41,254 bases of DNA, from the NCBI GenBank assembly GCA_945860355.1, contig CAMARB010000011.1, forward strand, positions 1 to 41,254, in the 5' to 3' direction. Below the pieces are notes generated by a model. The model was not told the origin of the DNA and ran no database searches. It saw only the letters and a program-made list of their open reading frames with translations. The stretch comes from Chthoniobacter flavus. GTDB lineage: Bacteria > Verrucomicrobiota > Verrucomicrobiia > Chthoniobacterales > Chthoniobacteraceae. Made by a program: the position numbers and the translations under genes. Positions 29,183 through 38,865 of the stretch are shown here, in pieces (position 1 is the first letter of the stretch; every line of letters begins with the position of its first letter).

Positions 29183-31237
29183 TCATTGAACGATGGGCTG
29201 GTCGGTGATGAAAACCGGACCATCGGAGCCAAAGATTGTCAGCTGGGCGGAATTGACGACTCCGACAGTGCCACTTTCGCGGTCCCGAACGCTGAGCCGC
29301 CACGTGCCCTTCGCGCTTTCACCCCAGTTGCGCACGGTCATGAAGGTCCATTTGTAGTCATCGCCATCGTCTCCGTGTTTCTCAGCCAAGCGGCTGACGG
29401 TGCCAGAGGGCGAGGTCAGCAGCACCTCCAGCTGGCCGCGGTTTTTGTGGCTGATGTCCACGGTCACCGTGACATGCTCGACGCGAAGGATGGCGCCCGT
29501 GGAAAACTCCGAGGTGACACCGGTGGCGTTGTTATCGGGCACCGCCAGGTTCAACCGTGGCTTGTTCAGGGCGATGCTCCTCTGCGTTCCGAGATTCGTC
29601 CAGACTCTGGCCCGGTTCACGGCGGCTCCGGCATTAACCAGGCCCGCGCCAAAGTTGTGGTTGAACTGCTGGCCGGCGCCATTGCGGATCCAGTCGGAAT
29701 CCAACGGGCTGTTCTTGGTCGCGGTTCTCATTAGGATCTCCTGCACATCGCGCCAGCCCAGATTGGGATTCGCCCCGAGCACAAGTGCGACCACGCCCGC
29801 GACGAGCGGAGATGCGGACGACGTGCCGCCCATGATTCTTGTGTAGCTGGCGTTGGGGAGATCGTAGTTTGCGGGGTAGCCCCAAGAGGGCGCTACGTCA
29901 TTGGCGACTCCTTCGGCGTTGAATCCCGGTTCTCCGACAAGGTCGGTGGTTGCGATCCCCTGCCTGACCGGGCCGTACGAACCAGTGTCCGAGGGAGCGG
30001 TGACAACGAGGCTGGCACCCGGCTCGCTGTAGTCGGAGACCCTCCCGAGATCGTCCATGGCTGCAACTCCGATTGTGTAGATGGAATTCACATACCCGTC
30101 GTAGTTCGAGTTGTCCCGATTCCCTCGTCCGTTCCCGCCAGCCCACACGAAGATGGTTCCTTTTCCGCCGCGTCCGGTTGTCGCGGCACTTTTCAGAGCT
30201 GCGGCAGCCAAGGGCCCCGGCCCCTCCAGGGTGACGCCGTCGTCGTATGGGCCCCAGCTGTTGCTTTTGATCTGGATGACCTCCTGCCTGTGCAGGAACG
30301 CCTCAGCTTCCTGTAGGTCCGTCTGGTTTTCGGAAAGGAGCCGCAGCCCGACAAGCCGAGCAAAAGGCGCGACGCCGCTGACGCCAAAACCGTTGCCCCC
30401 ACGCGCCGCAGCCACTCCGGCGCAGGCGGTTCCGTGATCATCCCACCACAGCTCTCCATCCCACTCTTGCAGCTCAGGGCTGGGGTCGGTGTCTCCCCCG
30501 ACCCAGTCGTAGTTGTACTGGAAATCAACATTCGGGAAGAGATCAGGGTGACGAGTCTGAAGGCCATCATCCACGATGCCAATCCGCACACCCGCCCCCC
30601 TGTAGGTGTTCCAGGTGTCGATGACGTTGACGTCCATTTTGGCGAGGCCACCGTTTTGCCCCGTGTTCCTGAGATGCCATTGCGAGGAAAAGTACTGGTC
30701 GTTCGGCACCCAACGTTTGTTTGCCCGGCGCGCGAGGAGGGGGTTCGCGGAGACGACCCCCGCCTGCCCCCGAAGGACCTCGGTGATCTTTAAACAGTCC
30801 ACCGCTTTGCCCGCGCGGAGGATGTGGGTGTTGGCTGCGGCGGGAGCGGGAGCTCCGTATTCCGCGCCAACCGCTGAGGCAAGAGCCACGACATCCGTGC
30901 CGGGCTGGACTTCAACCACGATGCCTTTGGTGACAATTCGGCGGGTGAACGCATTCCGGACGGCCCCTTTTTCGTAGAGGACGAGGGTCGGCTCCTCGCC
31001 CGTGGGTGCGGTTCTGGAGCGCGCCTGGGCCGCGCCGGCCTTGATGCTCGAGTCCGCTGCGCCTGATCGGATGCGCGTCTTTCCTTTGGAGTCGATCGAG
31101 GCATTTTGGTCAGCGGCGACCACGAATTGCCGCTGTCGTCCGCCGTCCTCCAGGAGGAATGCATCCTGGCTTTGTTGGGCTGAAGCCGCGTGAAGACCGA
31201 CAGTGAGAAGGAAGGTGAGCGGGGTGTTGTTTTTCAT
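29183..31237 (-). CDS. Secreted subtilisin/kexin-like S8 protease with C-terminal P domain
   Basis: RIGIVDDGLQTRHPDL, DDHGTACAGVAAA, GGTSSASPLVAGVVALVL catalytic blocks; C-terminal VTVDISHKNRGQLEVLLTSPSGTVSRLA..GTWRLSVRD P-domain signature. Confidence 0.92.
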   Translation of the reverse strand: MKNNTPLTFLLTVGLHAASAQQSQDAFLLEDGGRQRQFVVAADQNASIDSKGKTRIRSGAADSSIKAGAAQARSRTAPTGEEPTLVLYEKGAVRNAFTRRIVTKGIVVEVQPGTDVVALASAVGAEYGAPAPAAANTHILRAGKAVDCLKITEVLRGQAGVVSANPLLARRANKRWVPNDQYFSSQWHLRNTGQNGGLAKMDVNVIDTWNTYRGAGVRIGIVDDGLQTRHPDLFPNVDFQYNYDWVGGDTDPSPELQEWDGELWWDDHGTACAGVAAARGGNGFGVSGVAPFARLVGLRLLSENQTDLQEAEAFLHRQEVIQIKSNSWGPYDDGVTLEGPGPLAAAALKSAATTGRGGKGTIFVWAGGNGRGNRDNSNYDGYVNSIYTIGVAAMDDLGRVSDYSEPGASLVVTAPSDTGSYGPVRQGIATTDLVGEPGFNAEGVANDVAPSWGYPANYDLPNASYTRIMGGTSSASPLVAGVVALVLGANPNLGWRDVQEILMRTATKNSPLDSDWIRNGAGQQFNHNFGAGLVNAGAAVNRARVWTNLGTQRSIALNKPRLNLAVPDNNATGVTSEFSTGAILRVEHVTVTVDISHKNRGQLEVLLTSPSGTVSRLAEKHGDDGDDYKWTFMTVRNWGESAKGTWRLSVRDRESGTVGVVNSAQLTIFGSDGPVFITDQPIVQ

Positions 31238-31925
31238 GGGAGGTTGGTGCTGGGCGCGATCTCATCGGGAGATCGGGACTTTTTCGGATGACGGATTGAC
31301 CCGCGTTCTTAGCAAACGAACTTTCAATTTTTGTGCCCCCCTTGGCGCACACAGGTCATGCGAGCCCGTCCAACTCTTGAGCCTCTCTCGCGTCGGATCG
31401 CCGCACGCCTTGGTGGAATCAGCGACTCCGGGGAAACCGCGAAAGGTTCCCCCGACATGCACCCAACATTCCAACCGCGAGCCTCCTGACCGGCCTCGCG
31501 TCCCTTGCTGAGGTTCAAGAGGACAAGTTGCGTGGTCTTTTGATCCGCAGACTCCGAGATTAAAGGCGTGGAGTCATTTCACGCGGAGTCCTGGAAAGCG
31601 CAAAGGGCTTGAGGGAGTGGCAGCGTGATTTGGTCGAGTGGGTGCCAAATCTGGCACGCTGCGAGACTTGGTTTACATCAGGCTGCTTCGATTTCGGAGC
31701 GCTCAACGGTGAACTTCCAGCGGATGGTCTGAGGAACCCATTGTGCCCAGTGATGACAGACGGTTCAGGAGCAACACATGTGAACTGCCTTAAACCACCA
31801 TGGACACCCTCATGGCCTCGGGCGTCTGGCTTCCTCGTCGATGCGCGTGCGGGATTTCTGGGACTGTGGAATCGCGTGATTGAGAGCGCCGGACGACTCC
31901 ACCGGGCTCATTTTAGCGCTCCGGA

Positions 31926-31945
31926 GGAACAAGAAGCGGCGAACC
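31926..31945. repeat. Short dispersed repeat GGAACAAGAAGCGGCGAACC (copy 2)
   Basis: 19/20 identity with 11986-12005. Confidence 0.6.
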
Positions 31946-32259
31946 TCCGCTGCTCGACTGTCGCCGAGGTCCTAAGCTCACGGTCCTGGTCGGCGCCCGC
32001 CCTCGCTCAGTCGGCGCATGAGCCGGAGATGCGCACCGGCTGCCTTCGTGAAATCCCGCCCGGCAAATGTCCCCATGGGGTTCCACGCTCCGCAGCTCCC
32101 GGCCCCACCCTTGCGCCGACCGCTGAGTGCGGCGATCGCGCCGGGCCGGACTCGGCATAACCTCTGGCAGACGAGTTCCCGCCGGGGGCCTGCGGGAACC
32201 TCAAAGAAAGAGGGAGAAATCCTCTGGCCGTGCGAGGGGGACGCACTCACGATGGAGGG

Positions 32260-32538
32260 ATGTCTTTACCTCTGAACAACTCCCAAAAACGGGATCTCAA
32301 AGCCCGGGCCCAACTTCTCGAGCCGGTGCTCAAGCTGGGACACGGCGGCGTGAGCCCCGGTTTTTTGAAGAGCCTCGATGAGGCGCTCACCCAGCACGGG
32401 CTGGTGAAAATCAAGTTCAGCGACTTCAAGGAGGAGAAAAAGACGCTGGCCCCGCAAATCGCCGAGCAGAGCGGCAGCGAACTCATCATGCGGGTGGGCA
32501 ATGTGGCGGTTTATTACCGCCCTAAACCCGACGCCTAA
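32260..32538 (+). CDS. yhbY: YhbY/CRM-domain RNA-binding protein
   Basis: SQKRDLKARAQLLEPVLKLGHGGVSPGFLKSLDEALTQHGLVKIKFSDF..GNVAVYYRP. Confidence 0.85.
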   Translation: MSLPLNNSQKRDLKARAQLLEPVLKLGHGGVSPGFLKSLDEALTQHGLVKIKFSDFKEEKKTLAPQIAEQSGSELIMRVGNVAVYYRPKPDA

Positions 32539-32758
32539 AACCCGGGGATTCCCCGGCCAACCCACGCCAGGCCGGTCAGGAAACCCGACAGCGCTGGCCC
32601 GGGCGCCGAGGTTTGAAGCGGAGGGCCAAGAGGTTGCGACCGGCAGCTTCCCGGCTCCTCTGGGTGAACGCCCAAGCGCGCCAGGGGCGGCGCCGATGGG
32701 AGAGAGGAAGGGGTGCGATAGAAGTGGCGTTACCCGCCTCCAGAGCTTACAAGCCGCG

Positions 32759-34528
32759 ATGCAAAAGAAACTTTTCAGCGAGCTCGCTCTTTCGCCCGAG
32801 CTGCTCAAAGCCGTCGCCCGTATGGGGTTCGAAGAGGCTTCCCCCATTCAATCCGAAGCCATTCCCGTGATTCTCGGCGGGGCGGACATGGTGGGCCAGT
32901 CCCAGACGGGGTCGGGCAAAACGGCGGCTTTCGCCATCCCGGCCATCGAGAAAGTGGACGCCTCCATCAAGGCGCCCCAGGTGCTGGTGCTCTGCCCCAC
33001 CCGCGAACTCGCCGTCCAGGTTGCCGAGGAGGTTTCCAAGCTGGCACTTTTCAAACGCGGCATCCGCGAACTGCCCATCTACGGGGGGCAATCCTATGAG
33101 CGCCAGTTCCGCGGGCTCCAGGCCGGGGCCCAGATCATCATCGGCACCCCAGGCCGGGTGATGGATCACTTGGAGCGCGGCACACTCCAGATGGACCAGA
33201 TCCGCATGGTCATCCTCGATGAAGCCGACCGGATGCTGGACATGGGGTTTGTGGACGACATCCGCAAGGTCCTCAGCCAGGCGCCGCCGGAGCGGCAGAC
33301 GATCTTTTTCTCCGCGACCGTGCCCGCCCCCATTGCGCAGCTCATCAAGAGTTTCACCCGCAACCCGGTGACGGTGAAGATCCAGGCGGAGACGCTCACG
33401 GTGCCGCAGATTGAGCAGGTGTACTATGAAGTGGACCGGCGCAACAAAGTGGAGGTGCTCTGCCGGCTCATCGACCTCAACGACATCACGTGCGGCATTA
33501 TTTTCTGCGCCACCAAGATGATGGTGGATGAACTCGTGGAACACCTCATCGCCCGGGGCTACTCGGCCGACAAACTCCATGGCGACATCACCCAGGCCAT
33601 GCGCGAACGGGTCATGGCCAAGTTCCGCAAACGCGGGTTCGAGTTCCTGGTGGCCACCGACGTCGCCGCCCGCGGCCTCGACGTGGACGACATCGAGGTC
33701 GTGTTCAACTACGACCTGCCCCACGACGGCGAGGATTACGTCCACCGCATCGGCCGCACCGGGCGCGCCGGGCGCTCCGGCCGGGCCATCACATTCGTGG
33801 CCGGACGCGAGATCTACAAACTCCAGCACATCCAGCGCTTCACCCAGAGCCGCATTCGGAGGGAGCGCGTGCCCTCGGCGGAGGAGGTGGAGGAAAAACG
33901 CCGCAACATTTTCCATGAAGCCCTCCGGGAAACCCTGGAGAAGGGCGAGTTCAAGCGGCACGACGACCTCATCGACCGGCTCCTGGAGCAGGGCCACTCG
34001 GCCACGGACATCGCCTCGGCGCTGATCCATCTCCTGGGCGACGAGAAATCCAGCCGCCCCGGGCAGACCGGGCCGGAGCCGACGCCCCAGGCCGAACCGC
34101 GTTCGTTCGAGCCGCGCACCCACTCCAAGTATGACGCGCGCCCCCCGCGGGAACCCCGCGCGGAATCGCGCCCCCCGTCGGAATTCGCGGAACCGCGTCC
34201 CCGCCGGGAGCCAGTCCGGCCCCGGGCAGCGGCGGGCAGGAGCCGCGCGGAAGCCGGCGCCCCCCCGGAGCACATCTCGCATGAAAAAGGCATGGTGCGC
34301 CTGACCCTGAACCTGGGCCGGGACCAGAACGTGCAGCCCGGCGACATCGTCGGCGTCATCGCGGGCGTGGCCCGGATCCCGAAGGAAGCGATCGGCGCGA
34401 TTCGGCTGCAGGCCCGGCAATCACTGGTGGACATCGCTGGGGAACACCGCGCGCTCGTGCTCAAGAAGCTCAACGGGATCAAATTCAAAGGCCACACACT
34501 GAGCGTGCAGGAGGCCAAGAACGCCTGA
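32759..34528 (+). CDS. DEAD-box RNA helicase with DbpA/CsdA-type C-terminal RNA-binding domain
   Basis: GQSQTGSGKTAAFAIP, PTRELAVQVAEE, ILDEADRMLDMGF, FFSATV, HRIGRTGRAGRSG; C-terminal MVRLTLNLGRDQNVQPGDIVGVIAG. Start MQKKLFSEL at 32759. Confidence 0.94.
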   Translation: MQKKLFSELALSPELLKAVARMGFEEASPIQSEAIPVILGGADMVGQSQTGSGKTAAFAIPAIEKVDASIKAPQVLVLCPTRELAVQVAEEVSKLALFKRGIRELPIYGGQSYERQFRGLQAGAQIIIGTPGRVMDHLERGTLQMDQIRMVILDEADRMLDMGFVDDIRKVLSQAPPERQTIFFSATVPAPIAQLIKSFTRNPVTVKIQAETLTVPQIEQVYYEVDRRNKVEVLCRLIDLNDITCGIIFCATKMMVDELVEHLIARGYSADKLHGDITQAMRERVMAKFRKRGFEFLVATDVAARGLDVDDIEVVFNYDLPHDGEDYVHRIGRTGRAGRSGRAITFVAGREIYKLQHIQRFTQSRIRRERVPSAEEVEEKRRNIFHEALRETLEKGEFKRHDDLIDRLLEQGHSATDIASALIHLLGDEKSSRPGQTGPEPTPQAEPRSFEPRTHSKYDARPPREPRAESRPPSEFAEPRPRREPVRPRAAAGRSRAEAGAPPEHISHEKGMVRLTLNLGRDQNVQPGDIVGVIAGVARIPKEAIGAIRLQARQSLVDIAGEHRALVLKKLNGIKFKGHTLSVQEAKNA

Positions 34529-34618
34529 GCCGCTGGGGCGGCCACGGATTTTTGATGACTGGCGACTTGGCAAGACGCGCAACCCGGATTCAGCTGGAGG
34601 AAACCCTCCCCACCGTCC

Positions 34619-35071
34619 ATGCCCCCGCCCCCACCCAGAAGTTTTGAGCCCGAGGAACTACCGGCTCTCGCCCGGAACGTGATCCGCAACGCGAGGTTCC
34701 CCCAGCTGGCCACCGTCGATGGAGATCAGCCCCGGGTTCGCCCGGTTTCCCCCGTGCGCGTGGACGGATTCACCGTCTACGTGGCCAATCTCAGGCGATA
34801 CCACAAAACCGGGGAAATCGCCGCCAATCCCAAGGTGGAACTCAACTATCTCGACGACGCACACGACCAGGTGCGGATCACCGGGGTTGCGGAGGAAGTG
34901 CGGGACCCGGCGGTGCTGAAGGAGATTTGGGAGGGCAACCCGCTGCTCCGCAAATATCTGGGCTCCCCCGACAACCCGGACCTGATCATCTACCGGATCC
35001 GCCCTGAGCGGGTGCGGTTCATGCGGGAATGGGCGCTGGATTACTTTGAAGTGCCATGCACTGAGGGGTAA
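34619..35071 (+). CDS. Pyridoxamine 5'-phosphate oxidase family (FMN-binding split barrel) protein
   Basis: NARFPQLATVDGDQPRVRPVSPVRVDGFTVYVANLRRYHKTGEIAANPKVEL pattern. Confidence 0.8.
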   Translation: MPPPPPRSFEPEELPALARNVIRNARFPQLATVDGDQPRVRPVSPVRVDGFTVYVANLRRYHKTGEIAANPKVELNYLDDAHDQVRITGVAEEVRDPAVLKEIWEGNPLLRKYLGSPDNPDLIIYRIRPERVRFMREWALDYFEVPCTEG

Positions 35072-35112
35072 ACCAGCGTCGGCTGCCCGCTTTTCGCCCA
35101 GTTTTCAAACCC

Positions 35113-36525
35113 ATGAAAAACGAAGTCGTCGATACCCATCAAAAGGCTCTCCGGATCAATCTCGACTCGCGCTGGTACGGCACCTTCGCGGAAATCGGCG
35201 CGGGGCAGGAGGTCGTGCGCTGGTTTTTCCGGGTGGGCGGCGCGGCGGGGACGATCGCCAAGAGCATGTCGGCCTATGACATGACGGTGAGCGACGCGAT
35301 TTACGGTCCCACGGACCGATACGTGTCGCGGCGCCGGCTCCAGGCGATGTTGGACCTGGAATTCCAGCTCAACCTGGACCGGCTCCAGGCGCAGCGCGGG
35401 GATGGCACGGCCTTTTTCGCGTTTGCCGACACGGTGACGGCGCGCAGTTACAAGGGCAACAACGAGTGCCACGGTTGGATGGGCGTCAAGTTCCAGGCGC
35501 ATCCCCACGACGAACCCAGCCAGATCATCCTGCACGTGCGAATGCTGGATGCGGAAGCCGCGCTCCAGCAGGAGGCCCTGGGAATGGTGGGGGTGAACCT
35601 GCTTTACGGCGCGTTTTTCCGGCACCACGAACCCGAGGCCCTGCTCGAGTCTCTGCTGGACCGCCTGACCACGGGGCGCATCGAGATCGACATGATCGAG
35701 TTCAGCGGGATCGAGTTCCGTTACGTGGACAACCGGCTCATGAGCCTCAAACTCGTGCAACTGGGGCTCACCGGCGCCGCGATGTTCGGGGTGAACCGCG
35801 AGGTGCTTCAGCCCAGCGAGGTGTTTTATCGGCACGCCGTGCTCGTGGCCCGGGGAAGTTTCCGGCCCGTGACCACCGTCAACATCGACATGGTCCGGTC
35901 GGCCTATGAAAAGTTCTGCGCCGCCCCCCAGGTGCACGGCAAACCCGTCGTGCAAATCATGGAAATCACGATGAGCAACCTGCTCGCCACAGGCTCGGTG
36001 GATCGCCGCGATTTCCTGGCGCGCGCCGATCTGCTCTCCGAGTGCGGGATGACGGTGCTCGTGTCCGACTATTCCGAGTATTACCGCCTCGCCGGGTATC
36101 TGGCCCGGCACACCCAGGAACGCATCGGGATCGTCATGGGGGCGGCCAGCCTGATCGAACTCTTTGACGAAAAATACTACACCCAGCTGCCGGGCGGCAT
36201 CCTGGAGTCCTTCGGGCGCCTCTTCAACAACGATTTGAAGCTCTACGTTTATCCGCTCCAGGACGCCAAAACAAAGGCCCTGACCACGGTGGAGAACGTG
36301 CCGGTGGCCCAGGAACTTCAGCCTCTTTACCGGTATCTGGCCGACCGAGGCAGCTTTGTGCAGCTCGACAATTACCGGCCCGAGTGCCTGGGCGTGTTCT
36401 CCCGCGACGTCCTCAAGCGGATCGGCTCGGGCGACACCTCCTGGGAGCCCATGGTGCCGCCGGAAGTGGCCGAGCTGATCAAAAAACGCGGGTTTTTCGG
36501 CTATACTAAGAACCAGCCCATCTAG
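35113..36525 (+). CDS. Conserved-looking protein of unknown function, 470 aa
   Basis: Long well-composed ORF (MKNEVVDTHQKALRINLDSRWYGTFAEIGAGQEVVRWFFRVGGAAGTIAKSMSAYDM..). No family assigned with confidence. Confidence 0.75.
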   Translation: MKNEVVDTHQKALRINLDSRWYGTFAEIGAGQEVVRWFFRVGGAAGTIAKSMSAYDMTVSDAIYGPTDRYVSRRRLQAMLDLEFQLNLDRLQAQRGDGTAFFAFADTVTARSYKGNNECHGWMGVKFQAHPHDEPSQIILHVRMLDAEAALQQEALGMVGVNLLYGAFFRHHEPEALLESLLDRLTTGRIEIDMIEFSGIEFRYVDNRLMSLKLVQLGLTGAAMFGVNREVLQPSEVFYRHAVLVARGSFRPVTTVNIDMVRSAYEKFCAAPQVHGKPVVQIMEITMSNLLATGSVDRRDFLARADLLSECGMTVLVSDYSEYYRLAGYLARHTQERIGIVMGAASLIELFDEKYYTQLPGGILESFGRLFNNDLKLYVYPLQDAKTKALTTVENVPVAQELQPLYRYLADRGSFVQLDNYRPECLGVFSRDVLKRIGSGDTSWEPMVPPEVAELIKKRGFFGYTKNQPI

Positions 36526-36551
36526 AGGGTCTCCACCGTAACTCTAATCAC

Positions 36552-37067
36552 ATGAAATTCAGGACCCTCCTCACCACTCTGTGTTCCTTCCTCGGCCTGA
36601 CCCTTGGAGCCCAGGCCGCAACGCTGGAAGTCGGCTCACCCGCCCCGGACATCACCGCGGTGGATCAAGACGGCAAAAGCGTGTCATTTAAGGCCGTCTA
36701 CGAAAAAGGCCCGACGCTCGTTTATTTCTATCCCAAAGCCGACACGCCGGGCTGCACCAAACAGGCCTGCAGCCTGCGCGACGACTGGTCCGAGATCAAA
36801 GCCAAGGGCATCCAGGTGCTCGGGGTGAGCGGCGACAAACCCGACTCCCAAAAGGCGTTCCAGGACAAATACAAACTCCCGTTCACGCTGGTCGCCGATC
36901 ACGACAGCAAAGTCGCCGACGCCTTCGGGGTGCCGCACCTCGGCGGGTTCTCCAAACGCCAGTCGTTCCTCATCAAGGATTCCAAGGTGGTTTGGGTCAT
37001 GCCCGCCGCATCCACGGCCACCCATTCCAAGGATGTGCTCGCCGCTTACGAAAAACTCGGCAAGTAA
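36552..37067 (+). CDS. Exported peroxiredoxin, PrxQ/Bcp type
   Basis: Signal peptide MKFRTLLTTLCSFLGLTLGAQA; FYPKADTPGCTKQACSLRDDW with CX4C. Confidence 0.9.
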   Translation: MKFRTLLTTLCSFLGLTLGAQAATLEVGSPAPDITAVDQDGKSVSFKAVYEKGPTLVYFYPKADTPGCTKQACSLRDDWSEIKAKGIQVLGVSGDKPDSQKAFQDKYKLPFTLVADHDSKVADAFGVPHLGGFSKRQSFLIKDSKVVWVMPAASTATHSKDVLAAYEKLGK

Positions 37068-37092
37068 CCGCCACGGATCCCGGTTCATTTAG

Positions 37093-37134
37093 AAAAAAAG
37101 ACGCGTTCCCTTCCCCGGGAGCGCGTTTTTTGTT
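37093..37134 (+). terminator. Rho-independent terminator after prxQ, possibly bidirectional
   Basis: AAAAAAAGACGCGTTCCC-TTCCCC-GGGAGCGCGTTTTTTGTTT. Confidence 0.85.
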
Positions 37135-37274
37135 TCAGCCTGCAAACCGACTCTCGCAGTGAACGACGCTGCGTGTCCCCCGCATGAACGTTCCGGGATT
37201 TACAGAAGAATCTCCGCGATCTCCGCGACTCCGCGTGAAACAAGTCTCTCTCCCTGCCCACTCCGAGCTCGGGT

Positions 37275-38456
37275 TCAGCGGTCGGAGGCCTCTCCGAGCG
37301 AGCCTAACACAGCGCCCAAAATCTCGATCCCGCGCACCAGCTCCTCTTCGCTGGCCTTGGCGCAGTTGAGCCGCACACAGCTCTGAGCCGCGGGCTCGGA
37401 GAAAAAGACGTCCCCGCCCGCGAACGCCACGTTTTCCCGGCGCGCCAAAACCCGGGCCTGAGCGAAATCGATCCGCTGGGGCAGACGCACCCAGAGCATG
37501 TAACCGCCCGTGGGCGCATCCACGCGGCTGCCTTGCGGGAAACTGCGGGCCACGGCGTCGAGAGCCAGCGTTCGGCGCCGCGCATTGCGCTGCCGCAAAC
37601 CGGCCAGGTGGGGATCCAGCGCCCCCTGGGCGAGAAACTCCCGGAGCACCACCTCGGTGGGCACCGCGCTATGGAGATCCTGCTGGGTTTTGCGCGCGGT
37701 CGCCTGGTCAAACAGGGTGCCCGGCACACAGACACCAACGCGCAGACCCGGCGCCACCGATTTCGAGAAACTCGACACGTACGACACCGTCTCCCCTCCC
37801 ACGTCGAACGCCAACAACGGCTTAGGCGCCCCGCCGTCCTCGAGTTCGCCGTAAATGTCGTCCTCAATAATCCGCACCCCGAGTCGGCGACAGATTTCCA
37901 CGAGCCGCCCGCGGGCAGCCTCGGAGAGGGTCGCGCCGGAGGGATTGGAAAGCGAGCTGCACACCACCAGACAGCGGGGCCGCCAGCGCGCGAGCGACTC
38001 CTCGGCGGCGTCCAAATCGATGCCCCCCGCGTCTCTCACCGCCAGGGGCAGGATCCGCGCCCCTGCCTCGCTGAGGATTTCCAAAAGGCCGTAATAGGCG
38101 GGCGCCTCGCACGCCACGACATCCCCCGGACGGACTAGGACCGAAAGCAGCACCGACAGCCCCTGGGTGCATCCCGTGGTGGTGAAAAGCTCCGGCCCGC
38201 GCACGGACGCGCCCCGGCTGCGGAGGCGATCGGCCAGGAGTTCCCGCAGCGGGTGATCGCCCTCGGGATGATGATAGGCGAACAGGCGGGAGCCCTCCTT
38301 GGAAACCGCGTTTTGCAGCGCCTGCGTCAGCGCCGCCGTGGGCAGCGCATCGAGCCCGGGAATTCCCGCAGCGAGGTTGATCAACCCGGGTTCATCCGCC
38401 TGACGCATGAAATCCACCAAACGCGCGGAGGCTTTGAAGAGAAACGGCTCGGTCAT
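37275..38456 (-). CDS. PLP-dependent aminotransferase (MocR/2-aminoadipate aminotransferase-like)
   Basis: INLAAGIPGLDALPTAAL, HPEGDHPLRELLADRLRSRGASV, FTTTGCTQGLSVLLSVLVRPGD, EDDIYGEL, SSFSKSVAPGLRVGVCV. Start MTEPFLFK at 38456; the longer ORF runs into repeat DNA. Confidence 0.9.
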   Translation of the reverse strand: MTEPFLFKASARLVDFMRQADEPGLINLAAGIPGLDALPTAALTQALQNAVSKEGSRLFAYHHPEGDHPLRELLADRLRSRGASVRGPELFTTTGCTQGLSVLLSVLVRPGDVVACEAPAYYGLLEILSEAGARILPLAVRDAGGIDLDAAEESLARWRPRCLVVCSSLSNPSGATLSEAARGRLVEICRRLGVRIIEDDIYGELEDGGAPKPLLAFDVGGETVSYVSSFSKSVAPGLRVGVCVPGTLFDQATARKTQQDLHSAVPTEVVLREFLAQGALDPHLAGLRQRNARRRTLALDAVARSFPQGSRVDAPTGGYMLWVRLPQRIDFAQARVLARRENVAFAGGDVFFSEPAAQSCVRLNCAKASEEELVRGIEILGAVLGSLGEASDR

Positions 38457-38525
38457 GGCGTCCTGTAGCAGAGCCGGAAGCGCCATGCAAAGACGCAGCC
38501 CGAGCGAACCCAGAACGCACAGATC

Positions 38526-38783
38526 CGCTTCCCTACGCCCACGGCGTTCCCGGCCTCCAGCCCAGGGTTGCGGTCGCAAGAACGCTACCCTGGGACCATG
38601 TCCCGCGAAACAATTCAACCCCAACGGGGTTGCGCCTCATACGCCGTTCTCCCATCCGTCCCGGCCGGAACCGCTTTGCGGTTCAATCGCTACTCCACCC
38701 ATTCCCAGGGTAGGCCTCAGTCCATTCGGCCAACCCTGGGCTGGAGGCCGTAAGCCCTTCGGGCTTGGGGGCCGAGCACCCGT
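38526..38783 (+). repeat. Structured interspersed repeat, copy B
   Basis: See copy A; closing stem CGGCCTCCAG/CTGGAGGCCG around four hairpins. Confidence 0.95.
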
Positions 38784-38789
38784 CCTCAG

Positions 38790-38837
38790 CATTCCTCGCC
38801 AAACGCATTCCTCGCCAAACGCATTCCTCGCCAAACG
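38790..38837. repeat. 16-bp tandem repeat CATTCCTCGCCAAACG x3 between copies B and C
   Basis: Direct reading, three identical units. Confidence 0.95.
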
Positions 38838-38865
38838 CCGAAGGCATTCCGCCCTTCAGCCCGGC

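Noticed and set aside
31609-32160. 183 aa ORF between protease and yhbY
   Set aside because: Overlaps the dispersed repeat, biased composition, no recognisable motif.
32747-34420. 557 aa minus-strand ORF opposite the DEAD-box helicase
   Set aside because: Antisense shadow; the plus-strand frame has complete helicase motifs.
35041-36111. 356 aa minus-strand ORF opposite the unknown 470 aa gene
   Set aside because: His/Glu/Val-rich antisense composition; the plus-strand frame is longer and better composed.
38552-38749. Reading the 19-nt inverted repeat GGCCTCCAGCCCAGGGTTG/CAACCCTGGGCTGGAGGCC as simple MITE terminal inverted repeats
   Set aside because: Only copy B keeps it perfect; the CCCAGGG parts covary locally within H1 and H4 in copies A and C, so local hairpins plus a shorter closing stem fit better. 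No flanking target-site duplication was evident by eye.
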